In this document: one piece after another, positions 8,112 through 19,258 of the stretch
How the letters are laid out: each line of letters opens with the position of its first letter
Position numbering within the stretch: position 1 is the stretch's first letter
Assembly: GCA_046330395.1 (NCBI GenBank)
Contig: JAXLSS010000003.1
Span: forward strand, 124,001-188,000
Direction of reading: 5' to 3'
Source of the DNA: Ga0077560 sp046330395
GTDB taxonomy: Bacteria > Actinomycetota > Thermoleophilia > Miltoncostaeales > Miltoncostaeaceae
DNA length: 64,000 nucleotides
Program-made: the position numbers and the translations under genes
The notes under the pieces: model-generated
Told to the model about the DNA's origin: nothing
The model's input: only the letters and a program-made list of their open reading frames with translations
Database searches by the model: none

Positions 8112-8512
8112 GCGGAACGCTCCGCCACGGCGCGCTCGCCGAGACCGCGGGTGAGCACGGCCTCCAGCCGCAGGCCCAGCGCCGCCGACCCGCGCTCCTC
8201 GAGGAACTCGTGGATGCCGCGGCGCGCGATCACCACCACATCCGTGTCCGCGGGCACCAGGTGGGCCATGGTGGCGAACTGCTCGCGCAGCACGCGCTTG
8301 ACGCGGTTGCGCTCCACCGCGCCGCCCACCTTGCGCGACACCGACAGCCCGAGGCGGGGCGCGTCCGCCGCAGCGTCGGCGTCACGGGCGAACAGGTACA
8401 CCACCAGGTGCCGGTCCGAGGTGGAGCGGCCACGGCGGTACACCGCGTCGAAATCCCGGGAGCGCGTCAGCCGACCCCGCCGGCCGCGCGTGGCGCCGTC
8501 GGGCGTGAGCAC
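8108..8512 (-). CDS. rnpA: Ribonuclease P protein component
   Basis: Basic protein subunit of RNase P, which matures tRNA 5' ends. 134 residues, with FDAVYRRGRS near the N-terminus, GLSVSRKVGGAVERNRVKR holding the RNR motif, and VVIARRG. The GTG at 8512, 8 nt after the rpmH stop, is chosen; the longer open frame upstream would run through rpmH. The RNase P RNA gene is not in this window. Confidence 0.93.
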   Translation of the reverse strand: MLTPDGATRGRRGRLTRSRDFDAVYRRGRSTSDRHLVVYLFARDADAAADAPRLGLSVSRKVGGAVERNRVKRVLREQFATMAHLVPADTDVVVIARRGIHEFLEERGSAALGLRLEAVLTRGLGERAVAERSA

Positions 8513-8520
8513 GGCGCAGG

Positions 8521-8655
8521 TCAGGCCGACAGCCGCGCGCGGCCCTTCGCGCGCCGGCGCTTCAACACGGCTCGGCCGGCCCGGGTGCTCATGCGCTTCC
8601 GGAAACCGTGGGTCTTCTTCCGCTTGCGGCGGTTGGGCTGGTAGGTCCGCTTCAC
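8521..8655 (-). CDS. rpmH: Ribosomal protein L34 (bL34)
   Basis: A 44-residue, extremely basic protein opening with KRTYQPNRRKRKKTHGFRKR, the L34 signature, and ending in an RRAKGRARLSA block. The GTG at 8655 has AAGGAG about 9 nt upstream. It is the first gene of the leftward rpmH-rnpA-yidD-yidC-jag-rsmG-parA-parB series. Confidence 0.97.
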   Translation of the reverse strand: MKRTYQPNRRKRKKTHGFRKRMSTRAGRAVLKRRRAKGRARLSA

Positions 8656-8734
8656 GGAGGGATCGCTCCTTGCGCACGGGGCTGATCTGCTGGGCGCGCA
8701 CGCCAGCCTCCGAGCCGGAGCACGCGGGCGAGGA

Positions 8735-8740
8735 ACCATA
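8735..8740 (-). promoter_or_regulatory. -10 box of the rpmH operon
   Basis: TATGGT on the minus strand, about 80 nt upstream of the rpmH start, in the gap between rpmH and the rightward genes. No clear -35 element. Confidence 0.4.
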
Positions 8741-8774
8741 CCAGAGCATCGCCGGGCCCCGCGGGACGCATGTT

Positions 8775-8910
8775 TCGTCCACAGCCTGGGAAAACCCTGT
8801 GGACAACGCGCTGACACGCCATGTCATGGGCGTTTCAGGAATGTGACACCGGGGCCCGCGAAGGATCCTCAGACGAAAAAACCGCATGCACCCACCGAAC
8901 GCTTTCCACA
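8775..8910. promoter_or_regulatory. DnaA-box cluster upstream of the dnaA region
   Basis: Three 9-mers resembling DnaA boxes lie in the 349-bp gap between rpmH and the ATPase gene. TGTGGACAA (8798-8806) is a perfect reverse complement of the high-GC consensus TTGTCCACA. TCGTCCACA (8775-8783) faces it. CTTTCCACA is at 8902-8910. They could belong to an origin subregion or autoregulate the neighbouring promoters. The rest of the gap shows no gene. Confidence 0.5.
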
Positions 8911-9004
8911 GGCCCCGGACCCCCTTTCGGGCGCCCCGGACGCGGGGTTACAGTCGGCACCCCGATACGGACACCCGCCCGTCCGAAGGGATCCCACGCC
9001 GCCT

Positions 9005-9721
9005 GTGATCGCCTCCCCCGCACCCGCCACCCGCCGCGCAGCACCCGAGCTCTCCGCCCGGGTCGCGGTGTACGCCGACCCCACCGAGCCACCCCGGCTG
9101 GAGGAGGTCAGCGGGTCGGATCCGGGCGTGCTGGTGGAGCGCCTGTACGAGGCCGTCGCCGCCTGGGCGCACGTGCCCGTGCTGGCCGTGCGGGAGATCA
9201 TCGAGAACCTCGTGCACGCGGGGTTCTCCAACGCCCTGGTGAGCGTGCTGGCCGAGGGGCGCATCGTGCGGGTGTCCGACTCCGGCCCCGGCATCCCCGA
9301 CCCGCCGCGGGCGATGGAGCCCGGCTTCACCACCGCCGGCCCGGCCGAGCGCCGCTTCATCAGGGGAGTGGGCTGCGGCCTGCCGCTGGCGGCATCGCTG
9401 ATGGACGCCGAGGGCGGCGACCTGCACCTCACCGAGAACCTGGGGGGCGGCACGGTGATCACCATCTCCGCCCCGGCCACGGCCTCCGCGGGCGTGGAGC
9501 CGCCCTCCGGCCCCGGGGACGACGGGCGCGTGCTGATGGCCCTGCTGCTGGAGATCGGGCCCTCACGCCCGGACGACCTGGCCACCGAGCTCGGCTGGGC
9601 GGTGTCCCGCTGCGGCCGCGAGCTGGTGGTGCTGGAATCCCGGGGGTTCGTCACACGCACCGAGGACGGGCGACGGGCGCTCACGCCCGACGGCTCCAGC
9701 CTGCTGGCAACCCTGTTCTAA
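9005..9721 (+). CDS. HATPase-fold ATP-binding protein with C-terminal winged helix
   Basis: I recognise the fold but not a named gene. The N-terminal ~160 residues contain a GHKL/HATPase_c ATP-binding domain: N box REIIENLVHAGFSNAL, G1 box SDSGPGIPD, G2 box RGVGCGLPLAASLM, and a GGTVITISAP final strand. There is no phosphoacceptor helix, so it resembles anti-sigma-type or kinase-like ATPases rather than a full sensor kinase. The C-terminal ~65 residues (LLEIGPSRPDDLATELGW, then LESRGFVTRTEDGRRALT) look like a winged helix with its wing. GTG 9005 is chosen; the frame is open back to a GTG at 8843, across a DnaA-box-like site. It lies between rpmH and dnaA, 49 bp before dnaA. Confidence 0.7.
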   Translation: MIASPAPATRRAAPELSARVAVYADPTEPPRLEEVSGSDPGVLVERLYEAVAAWAHVPVLAVREIIENLVHAGFSNALVSVLAEGRIVRVSDSGPGIPDPPRAMEPGFTTAGPAERRFIRGVGCGLPLAASLMDAEGGDLHLTENLGGGTVITISAPATASAGVEPPSGPGDDGRVLMALLLEIGPSRPDDLATELGWAVSRCGRELVVLESRGFVTRTEDGRRALTPDGSSLLATLF

Positions 9722-9770
9722 TGCGACTCCCGGGACGGCCCGGGGGCGCCACACGACCCCCCCTTCAGGT

Positions 9771-11174
9771 ATGGACGCGACGTCCGTGAGCGCACCGGGG
9801 CAGATCCCGCACACGCCCGATGGTGCCGAGGCCGTGTGGGCGGAGGTGTGCGTGCGCCTGCGCCAGACGCTCAACGCCACCACCTACGAGTTCGCGTTCG
9901 ACCGGGCCCGCCCGCTGGGCATCACCGACCACACCCTCACCCTTGGCGTGGACACCGACTTCGCCCGCAACTGGATCCAGCAGCGCTACATGCCCCTGGT
10001 GCGTGACGCCCTGTTCGAGGTCACCGGCACCGACATGCACGTGGAGATCCGGGTGGCCCCGGCCGAGATCACCCCCGGCGATCCCGCCGACGGGGCGCTG
10101 CCGGAACCGCCGCCCATCAAGGAGCTGCCCAAGCGCTCCCACGGCCGGCTGCAGCCGCGCTTCACCTTCGAGGCCTTCGTCACCGGGCCCGGCAACCGGT
10201 TCGCCCATGCGGCCGCCCTGGCGGTGGCCGAATCCCCGGCCCGGGCCTACAACCCGCTGTTCATCTACGGGGGCGTGGGCCTGGGCAAGACCCACCTGCT
10301 GCACGCCATCGGCCATTTCGTGGACACCAACATCCCCGAGATGTCCTACCTGTACGTGTCGGTGGAGACGTTCACCAACGAGTTCGTCAACGCCGTCCGC
10401 GACGGCAACATGCGCTCGTTCAAGGACCGCTACCGCAACGTCGACGTGCTGCTGATCGACGACATCCAGTCGCTGCAGGGCCGGGAACAGACCCAGGAGG
10501 AGTTCTTCCACACCTTCAACGCCCTGCAGGAGGCCGGCAAGCAGATCGTGATCAGCTCGGACCGGCCCCCGAAGGCCATCGCCACGCTGGAGGACCGGCT
10601 GCGGTCACGGTTCGAGATGGGGCTGATGACCGACATCCAGCCGCCCGACCTGGAGACCCGCATCGCCATCCTGCGCAAGCGCGTGCTGCACGAGGGCTAC
10701 GAGATGCGCGACCCCGAGGTGCTGTCGCTCATCGCGGAGCGCGTGTCCAGCAACGTGCGCGCCCTGGAGGGCGCCCTCACGCGGGTGATCGCCCTGGCCT
10801 CCATCGCCGGCCGCCCCGTCACGGCCGAACTGGCCGCCGAGGTGCTGCAGGATCTCTACCCGCCCGGGGACGGGGTCATCAGCATCGAGGCCATCCAGCG
10901 CGAGGTGGCGCACCACTACAAGGTGAGCGTCGAGGAGCTGCAGGGCCACAAGCGCACCCGCCACATCGTGACCCCTCGCCAGGTGGCCATGTACCTGTGC
11001 CGGGAGCTCACCGACGGCTCGCTGCCCACGATCGGCCGGGCCTTCGGCAACCGCGACCACACCACGGTGATGTACGCGGTGCAGAAGGTGGGCAAGCAGA
11101 TGGCCGACGAGGGCGAGGTGTACACCGCCGTGCAGGTGCTCACCAACCGCCTCACCGGCCACTCCGGCGCCTGA
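9771..11174 (+). CDS. dnaA: Chromosomal replication initiator DnaA
   Basis: AAA+ initiator that binds DnaA boxes and melts the origin. 467 residues. Domain I (about 1-90) is followed by a short Pro-rich linker. Domain III has Walker A GGVGLGKTHLLHA (about 166-178), Walker B VDVLLIDDIQSLQG and the sensor SSDRPPKAI. Domain IV has the DNA-binding signature around GHKRTRHIVTPRQVAMYL and NRDHTTVMYA. ATG 9771 is used, with GTG 9786 as alternative. Probable origin sequence follows it directly. Confidence 0.98.
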   Translation: MDATSVSAPGQIPHTPDGAEAVWAEVCVRLRQTLNATTYEFAFDRARPLGITDHTLTLGVDTDFARNWIQQRYMPLVRDALFEVTGTDMHVEIRVAPAEITPGDPADGALPEPPPIKELPKRSHGRLQPRFTFEAFVTGPGNRFAHAAALAVAESPARAYNPLFIYGGVGLGKTHLLHAIGHFVDTNIPEMSYLYVSVETFTNEFVNAVRDGNMRSFKDRYRNVDVLLIDDIQSLQGREQTQEEFFHTFNALQEAGKQIVISSDRPPKAIATLEDRLRSRFEMGLMTDIQPPDLETRIAILRKRVLHEGYEMRDPEVLSLIAERVSSNVRALEGALTRVIALASIAGRPVTAELAAEVLQDLYPPGDGVISIEAIQREVAHHYKVSVEELQGHKRTRHIVTPRQVAMYLCRELTDGSLPTIGRAFGNRDHTTVMYAVQKVGKQMADEGEVYTAVQVLTNRLTGHSGA

Positions 11175-11451
11175 ACACCCTGTGTGCTGCCTGAGGATTC
11201 GAGGTGGACGACGGGCCCGTTCCTCCCCAGCTTCCGGGGCCGCCGGCCGGCATGCGGCGGACCCGTGGACGGATGTGGACGGGGCACCCTCGTCACCCAC
11301 AGCCGGACGCACCGTCAGAATGCGAGCACGATGGGGATCCGCGGGATCCCTCCACAACTCCACCGGATACAACTACCTCAACTGAATCTATGTCTTTCTT
11401 TTTGAAGAACTGCGGCACGACGGCGTCGTGTGTGGACGGTAGGGTCACGGC
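11175..11451. other. oriC: Probable replication origin (oriC), dnaA-dnaN spacer
   Basis: A 277-bp non-coding spacer. It has an AT-rich stretch (about 11365-11411) unlike the ~70% GC surroundings, which could serve as the DNA-unwinding element. DnaA-box-like GTGGAC motifs lie at 11204, 11265, 11274 (TGTGGACGG) and 11431 (TGTGGACGG), with an inverted CCCTCCACA at 11348-11356. The boxes are degenerate relative to TTGTCCACA. Gene direction switches from minus to plus in this area, and the dnaA-dnaN position is the usual site in actinobacteria. Confidence 0.65.
11440..11445 (+). promoter_or_regulatory. Leaderless -10 box of dnaN
   Basis: TAGGGT ends exactly 6 nt before the dnaN GTG at 11452, and overlaps the edge of a DnaA-box-like motif at 11431-11439. 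No ribosome binding site is present, consistent with a leaderless transcript. Confidence 0.55.
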
Positions 11452-12552
11452 GTGCGACTGATCTGCGCAAAGGACACGCTGTCGGCGGCGCTCACCGCCG
11501 TGGGGCGTGCCACCTCCACCAAGACCACCGTGCCCGTGCTGGGCAACGTCCTGATCGACGCCGAGGACGGCACCGTGCGGCTGGCGGCCACCGACATGGA
11601 GCTGTCGCTGCGCGCACCGCTGGATGCCACCATCGAGGAGGCCGGTTCGGTGGTGCTGCCCAAGCTGGCGGCGGACATCGTGCGGTCCATGGGTCCCGGC
11701 GACGTGGTGATCGACCACCGGCCCGGCGAGGGCGTGGTGTCGGTGTCCAGCGGCACCTCCTCCTTCACGCTCAACTGCCACCAGGCCTCGGAGTTCCCGG
11801 AGCTGCCCGCCGACGCGGGCGAGGGCATCCGGCTGCCGGCCGCGGCCGCGGTGGCCTCGGCCGAGCGGGTGGGCAAGGCCGCCTCCCGCGACGACACCCG
11901 CCCGGTGCTCACCGGCGTGCTGGTGCGCGTGGAGCACGACGCGCTCACCATGGTGGCCACCGACTCCTACCGCCTCGCGGTGCGCCGCACCGCCATCGAG
12001 GGCGGTCCCGGGGAGCCCGTGCAGGCCCTCATCCCGGCCCGGGCCCTGGGTGAGCTGCAGCGCGTGGTGGCGCTGGCGGGCGTGGACGAGGTGGAGCTGG
12101 TGCTCACCGAGAGCCAGGCCATCATCCGCGCGGGCAGCGTGCGCCTCACCACCCGGCTCATCGACGGGGAGTTCCCCGACTACCGGCGCCTCATCCCCGA
12201 GCAGTTCGAGCACAACCTGGTGATGGACCGCCAGGAGGTGCACGGCGTGGTCAGCCGCATCGCGGTGCTGGCCCAGCGCAACATCCCGGTGCGACTGGCA
12301 TTCAGCGAGGGTCAGCTCACGGTGTCGGCCACCAGCGACCAGTTCGGCGAGGGCCACGAGTCCATCCCCGTGGCGTTCTCCGGTGAGCCCCTGGAGATCG
12401 GCTTCAACGTCGAGTTCCTGCGTGCGGGGATCGAGAGCATCGACGGCGACGAGCTGCGCCTGGGCATCATCAGCCCCCTGCGGCCCGGCCTGCTGCGAGG
12501 GGCGGACGAGGAGTTCCGGTACCTGCTGATGCCCATTCGCCTCAGCGGCTGA
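11452..12552 (+). CDS. dnaN: DNA polymerase III beta subunit (sliding clamp)
   Basis: Ring-shaped processivity clamp for replication and repair polymerases. 366 residues, the normal length for three tandem clamp folds. The N-terminus MRLICAKDTLSAAL, the central DDTRPVLTGVLV and TDSYRLAVR, and the C-terminal YLLMPIRL signature are all present. The GTG start is fixed by the adjacent leaderless -10 box. recF follows after 2 nt. Confidence 0.98.
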   Translation: MRLICAKDTLSAALTAVGRATSTKTTVPVLGNVLIDAEDGTVRLAATDMELSLRAPLDATIEEAGSVVLPKLAADIVRSMGPGDVVIDHRPGEGVVSVSSGTSSFTLNCHQASEFPELPADAGEGIRLPAAAAVASAERVGKAASRDDTRPVLTGVLVRVEHDALTMVATDSYRLAVRRTAIEGGPGEPVQALIPARALGELQRVVALAGVDEVELVLTESQAIIRAGSVRLTTRLIDGEFPDYRRLIPEQFEHNLVMDRQEVHGVVSRIAVLAQRNIPVRLAFSEGQLTVSATSDQFGEGHESIPVAFSGEPLEIGFNVEFLRAGIESIDGDELRLGIISPLRPGLLRGADEEFRYLLMPIRLSG

Positions 12553-12554
12553 CC

Positions 12555-13715
12555 GTGCCCGCGCCCGCCCGCAGGGTGTGGCGCGCGGCCGCCCTGGAGG
12601 TGGCCGACCTGCGGTGCTGGCGGCGGGCCCGCATCGAGCTTCCGGAGGGCCTGGTGGTGGTATCCGGGCCCAACGGGGCGGGCAAGACCTCGCTGGTGGA
12701 GGCGCTGGTGCTGGCCACCATGGGCGTGTCGCCGCGCACGGCCCAGCTGGCCGAGCTGGTGCGCGACGGCGCCCCGGCGGTGCACGTGGCGGCCGACGTC
12801 ACCGGGCCGGGCACCTCGGGCATCCCCAGCACGCGCGAGCTGGGGTACGCGGCCGGCATCGGCCGGCGTCTGGTGGCCGACGGCGAGCCGGTGCGCCAGC
12901 TGCTGCGCTGGCGCCTGCCCGGGTCGGTGCTGGTGTTCGCCCCCGAGGAGCTGCGCGCGGTGAAGGGGCCGCCCGCCGCCCGCCGCCGGGCCCTGGACCG
13001 CCTGCTGGAGGCGGTGGATCCCGCCGTGGCGCTGGACCTGCTGGAGCACCAGCGGCTGCTGGCGCAACGCAACGCGCTGCTGCGCCGCATCCGGGCCGGC
13101 GAGTCGCCCGTGTCGGCGCTGGGGCCGTGGGACGCCCAGCTGGCGCCCGTGGCGGCACGCATCACGCTGGCACGCCGCCGGGAGGTGGCGGCCCTGTCGG
13201 CGCCGTTCGCGCGGTGGCTGCGCGACCTGGGCGGCGAGGAGGGCGGGATGCTGGCGCTGGAGTCCTCCCAGTCCGTGGAGGGGGACCCGGACGAGGCCGC
13301 GCTGGCCGAGGCGCTGGCGGCCCGCATGGCCGGGATGCGGCCGCGGGAGGTGGCCGCCGGCATGACGCTGGGAGGACCGCACCGGGACGACGTGTGGATC
13401 GGCACCGAGGGACACGACCTGCGCCGTCTGGGCAGCCAGGGCGAGCAGCGCACGGCGGCCCTGGCCATGCTGCTGGCCCACCGCGAGCGCCTGCGCGACG
13501 GCGGCACCACGCCCATCATGCTGCTGGACGACGTGCTGTCGGAACTGGACCCCGACCGCAGAGCGGCCCTGCTGGCCGCGGTGGACGACGGGTCGGGCCA
13601 GGTGCTCATCACCTCGGCCGAGCCCGAGGGCCAGTCGGTGATGGGTGCCCGCAGCGCCACGGTGATCCGCGTGCGGGAGGGGCGGGTTGCCGCCACGGCG
13701 TCGCTTCCGGCGTGA
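12555..13715 (+). CDS. recF: DNA replication and repair protein RecF
   Basis: SMC-like ATPase that loads RecA at single-strand gaps with RecO/RecR. 386 residues. Walker A GPNGAGKTSLVEAL is near residue 35, the ABC signature is SQGEQRTAALAM, and Walker B is IMLLDDVLSELD. The N-terminal strand motif LEVADLRCWRRARIEL is a variant of the usual L-x-NFRN block. The frame ends VAATASLPA. GTG start 2 nt after dnaN. Confidence 0.94.
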   Translation: MPAPARRVWRAAALEVADLRCWRRARIELPEGLVVVSGPNGAGKTSLVEALVLATMGVSPRTAQLAELVRDGAPAVHVAADVTGPGTSGIPSTRELGYAAGIGRRLVADGEPVRQLLRWRLPGSVLVFAPEELRAVKGPPAARRRALDRLLEAVDPAVALDLLEHQRLLAQRNALLRRIRAGESPVSALGPWDAQLAPVAARITLARRREVAALSAPFARWLRDLGGEEGGMLALESSQSVEGDPDEAALAEALAARMAGMRPREVAAGMTLGGPHRDDVWIGTEGHDLRRLGSQGEQRTAALAMLLAHRERLRDGGTTPIMLLDDVLSELDPDRRAALLAAVDDGSGQVLITSAEPEGQSVMGARSATVIRVREGRVAATASLPA

Positions 13716-14169
13716 CCCCGCCGCGGTGGGCGACCTGCTGGCGCGCTATCGCGACCGGCGGCCCCCGGGCGCGGTCCCACGGGCCGCGGCCACGCTCGAC
13801 GAGGCCTGGGCGCAGGCCTGCGGTGAGCTGGCGGCCCACACCACGGTGCTGCGCGCATCCCGCAACGGGGTGGTCACCATCGCCTGCACCGACGCGGGTG
13901 TGGCGCAGGAGCTCAGCCTGCGCGCCGAGGAGCTCACCCGGGCCCTGTCGGATGCCGCGGGAAGGGCGCTGCTGGGGGTACGGGCGGTCATCGCCGACCA
14001 TGCCGTCACCCCGCGGGCACCGGCGGGTCCGCCGCCACCCCCCGCACCCCCGGGACCCGAGGCCGTGGCCGCGGCGGAGGGCCTGGCGGCGCACGTCACC
14101 GACCCCGAGTTGCGCGCGGCGGTGCAACGGGCCGCGGCGGCGGCCCTGCAGCGGCGCTGGAATAGATGA
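13687..14169 (+). CDS. DUF721 / DciA-like protein
   Basis: Small protein in the position that DUF721 genes occupy between recF and gyrB in actinobacteria. The family includes DciA, a loader of the replicative helicase in bacteria without DnaC. The DUF721 core is residues ~25-110 (LDEAWAQACGELAAHTTVL, then GVVTIACTDAGVAQELSL). A Pro-rich linker and a helical Ala-rich tail follow. The TTG at 13687 overlaps recF by 29 nt; a GTG at 13726 would give a protein 13 residues shorter with a 10-nt gap. The usual W-x-x-VVG motif is weakly represented. Confidence 0.75.
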   Translation: MPPRRRFRRDPAAVGDLLARYRDRRPPGAVPRAAATLDEAWAQACGELAAHTTVLRASRNGVVTIACTDAGVAQELSLRAEELTRALSDAAGRALLGVRAVIADHAVTPRAPAGPPPPPAPPGPEAVAAAEGLAAHVTDPELRAAVQRAAAAALQRRWNR

Positions 14170-14212
14170 ATACCCTGCAATAAGGGAGAATCAGCGTTTC
14201 TCGCCGGCCGCG

Positions 14213-14234
14213 GCCCCTGATAGGGTTCAGGGGC
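14213..14234 (+). promoter_or_regulatory. Hairpin upstream of gyrB
   Basis: GCCCCTGA and TCAGGGGC form an 8-bp perfect stem around a TAGGGT loop, 25 nt before the gyrB start. The loop itself is a TANNNT box that could be the gyrB -10. A weaker hairpin (CCCT...AGGG) lies at 14173-14186. It could act as a supercoiling-sensitive promoter or operator, or as a terminator for the dnaN-recF-DUF721 unit; no U-tract follows. Confidence 0.45.
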
Positions 14235-14259
14235 TGTTGACCCCCGCCGGAAAGGCCGC

Positions 14260-16665
14260 GTGAGCACAGACAAGAATGGCCGCCCGGGCTACGACGCATC
14301 CGACATCACCGTCCTCGAGGGCCTCGAGGCGGTGCGGCGCCGGCCCGGCATGTACATCGGCTCCACATCCCTGCGGGGCCTGCACCACCTGGTGTACGAG
14401 GTGGTGGACAACTCGGTGGACGAGGCGCTCGCCGGTTTCTGCGACACCGTCGAGGTGACCCTCCACCCGGACGGCTCCTGCACCGTCGCCGACAACGGCC
14501 GCGGCATCCCCGTGGCCGCCATGGAGGACCAGGGCGGCCGCTCCGCCCTGGAGGTGGTGCTCACGGTGCTGCACGCAGGCGGCAAGTTCGGGGGCGAGGG
14601 CTACAAGGTGTCCGGCGGCCTGCACGGCGTGGGCAGCAGCGTGGTGAACGCGCTGTCCGAGCGCCTCGAGGCGCGGGTGAGCCGCGACGGGTTCGAATGG
14701 ATCCAGGAGTACGCCAAGGGCGAGGCGCAGACCACCCTGCAGCGGGGCGAGGCCACCGAGCGCACCGGCACCACCATCACGTTCAAGCCCGACCCGGACA
14801 TCTTCGAGGAGCTGGACTTCGACTTCGACGTCCTGGCCAAGCGCTTCCGCGAGACCGCGTTCCTCACCAAGGGCCTGTGCATCCGGCTGGTGGACCAGCG
14901 CGGCGAGGGCCGCGAGGAGACCCACAAGTACGACGGCGGCCTGGTGGACTTCGTCACGCACCTCAACGAGGGGCGCGACGTGGTGCACCGCGACGTCATC
15001 ACCCTCGAGGCCGAGGGCCCGGAGGGCAGCCTGGACGCCGCCTTCCAGTGGACCAACAACTACACCGAGTCGGTGTACACGTTCGCCAACAACATCAACA
15101 CGCATGAGGGCGGCACGCATCTCACCGGCGTGCGCACGGCGCTCACGCGCACCGTCAACGACTACGCGCGTGAGAAGGGCATCCTCAAGGAGAAGGACGA
15201 CAACCTCGACGGGGCCGACACCCGCGAGGGGCTCACCGCCATCATCTCGGTCAAGCTGCGCGAGCCGCAGTTCGAGGGCCAGACCAAGACCAAGCTGGGC
15301 AACTCGGAGATCACCGGGTTCGTCAACCAGGAGGTCACGCGGGCCCTGGCCGAGTACTTCGAGGAGAACCCCACCCAGGCGCGGGCCATCTGCGCCAAGT
15401 GCGTCAACGCCGCCCAGGCGCGCATGGCCGCCCGCAAGGCCCGCGACCTGGCCCGCCGAAAGGGCGCGCTCGACTCCGGGGGCCTCCCCGGCAAGCTGGC
15501 CGACTGCAGCGACCGCGACCCCCACGCCACCGAGCTGTTCCTGGTGGAGGGCGACTCGGCCGGCGGCTCGGCGGTGCGGGCGCGGCAGAGCAGCTTCCAG
15601 GCCATCCTGCCCCTGCGCGGCAAGATCATCAACGTGGAGAAGGCACGCATCGACAAGGTGCTCTCCAACAACGAGATCCAGGCCATGATCACCGCGATCG
15701 GCACCGGTATCGACGACGACTTCGACGCCGAGAAGGCCCGGTACCACAAGATCGTGGTGATGACCGACGCCGACGTGGACGGGGCGCACATCCGCACCCT
15801 CATCCTCACGTTCCTGTTCCAGCACATGCGCGGCCTCATCGACCACGGGTTCGTGTACATCGCCTGCCCGCCGCTCTACAAGGTCAAGCTGGGCAACCAG
15901 GAGCAGTACATCGAGAAGGAGGCCGACCTGGAGGAATGGCTTCTGGACCGCAACCTGGCGTCCATCGAGGTCATCCCCCTGGGGCACGCGCCGCTGTCCC
16001 TCACCGAGAACCGCTTCCAGCGGTTCCAGCGCGCCCTGCGCGAGCACGAGGGCTGGGCGGCCACCCTGCGCGCCAGCTACGGCGGCGGCACCATCGACTT
16101 CCTCATGGCCCACCACCTGGTGGGGGCCCGCCCCGAGTCGCTCGAGGACCTGGCCCGGATGGTGCGCGACGCCTCGCACGAGTCGGCGCAGCTGGCCGCC
16201 GACGTCATGGGTGACGCCGGGGTGGTGCGTGCACGCGCCGTGCGGGCCCGCACCGGTGAGGCCAGCTCGGCGGTGCTGCCGATGGAGCTCTTCGCATCGC
16301 GCGAGCTGAACCAGCTGTCCAACGCGCGCACCCGGCTGGAGGACCTGGTGGGCAAGCCCCCGTTCCGGGTCACCCGCGGGGCGCGCATCCGCGAGGCGCT
16401 CACCTACGACGCGCTGCGGGCCATGGTGCTGGAGCTGTGCCGCGAGGGCATCACGCTCAACCGCTTCAAGGGGCTGGGCGAGATGAACAGCGACCAGCTG
16501 TGGGAGACCACCATGGACCCCGACCGCCGCATCCTGCAGCGGGTGTCCATGGACGACGCGGCCTCCGCGGGTGACCTGTTCGCCACGCTGATGGGCGACA
16601 AGGTGGAGCCCCGCCGGCAGTTCATCGAGCAGAACGCGCGCAGCGTGCGCTTCCTCGATGTCTAG
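14260..16665 (+). CDS. gyrB: DNA gyrase subunit B
   Basis: ATPase subunit of gyrase. 801 residues, close to the long E. coli-type GyrB and well above the ~640-690 of most actinobacteria. GHKL ATPase features include DNSVDEAL, ADNGRGIPV and SGGLHGVGSSVVNAL. The TOPRIM has FLVEGDSAGGSA and the Asp pair DADVDGAHIRTL. About 165 extra residues (roughly 550-715, ALREHEGWAATL through SNARTRLEDL) are inserted between the TOPRIM and the KGLGEMNSDQLWETTMDP C-terminal block. GTG start; gyrA follows 34 bp later. Confidence 0.97.
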   Translation: MSTDKNGRPGYDASDITVLEGLEAVRRRPGMYIGSTSLRGLHHLVYEVVDNSVDEALAGFCDTVEVTLHPDGSCTVADNGRGIPVAAMEDQGGRSALEVVLTVLHAGGKFGGEGYKVSGGLHGVGSSVVNALSERLEARVSRDGFEWIQEYAKGEAQTTLQRGEATERTGTTITFKPDPDIFEELDFDFDVLAKRFRETAFLTKGLCIRLVDQRGEGREETHKYDGGLVDFVTHLNEGRDVVHRDVITLEAEGPEGSLDAAFQWTNNYTESVYTFANNINTHEGGTHLTGVRTALTRTVNDYAREKGILKEKDDNLDGADTREGLTAIISVKLREPQFEGQTKTKLGNSEITGFVNQEVTRALAEYFEENPTQARAICAKCVNAAQARMAARKARDLARRKGALDSGGLPGKLADCSDRDPHATELFLVEGDSAGGSAVRARQSSFQAILPLRGKIINVEKARIDKVLSNNEIQAMITAIGTGIDDDFDAEKARYHKIVVMTDADVDGAHIRTLILTFLFQHMRGLIDHGFVYIACPPLYKVKLGNQEQYIEKEADLEEWLLDRNLASIEVIPLGHAPLSLTENRFQRFQRALREHEGWAATLRASYGGGTIDFLMAHHLVGARPESLEDLARMVRDASHESAQLAADVMGDAGVVRARAVRARTGEASSAVLPMELFASRELNQLSNARTRLEDLVGKPPFRVTRGARIREALTYDALRAMVLELCREGITLNRFKGLGEMNSDQLWETTMDPDRRILQRVSMDDAASAGDLFATLMGDKVEPRRQFIEQNARSVRFLDV

Positions 16666-16699
16666 CCTCACAACCACGAACTGACGCAAAGGGGACCGG

Positions 16700-19254
<2,555 letters not shown>

Positions 19255-19258
<4 letters not shown>

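Noticed and set aside
14260..16665. ParE (topoisomerase IV) instead of GyrB because of the length
   Set aside because: It is adjacent to a GyrA with a clear GyrA box (QRRGGKG), and the origin-proximal position is that of gyrB.
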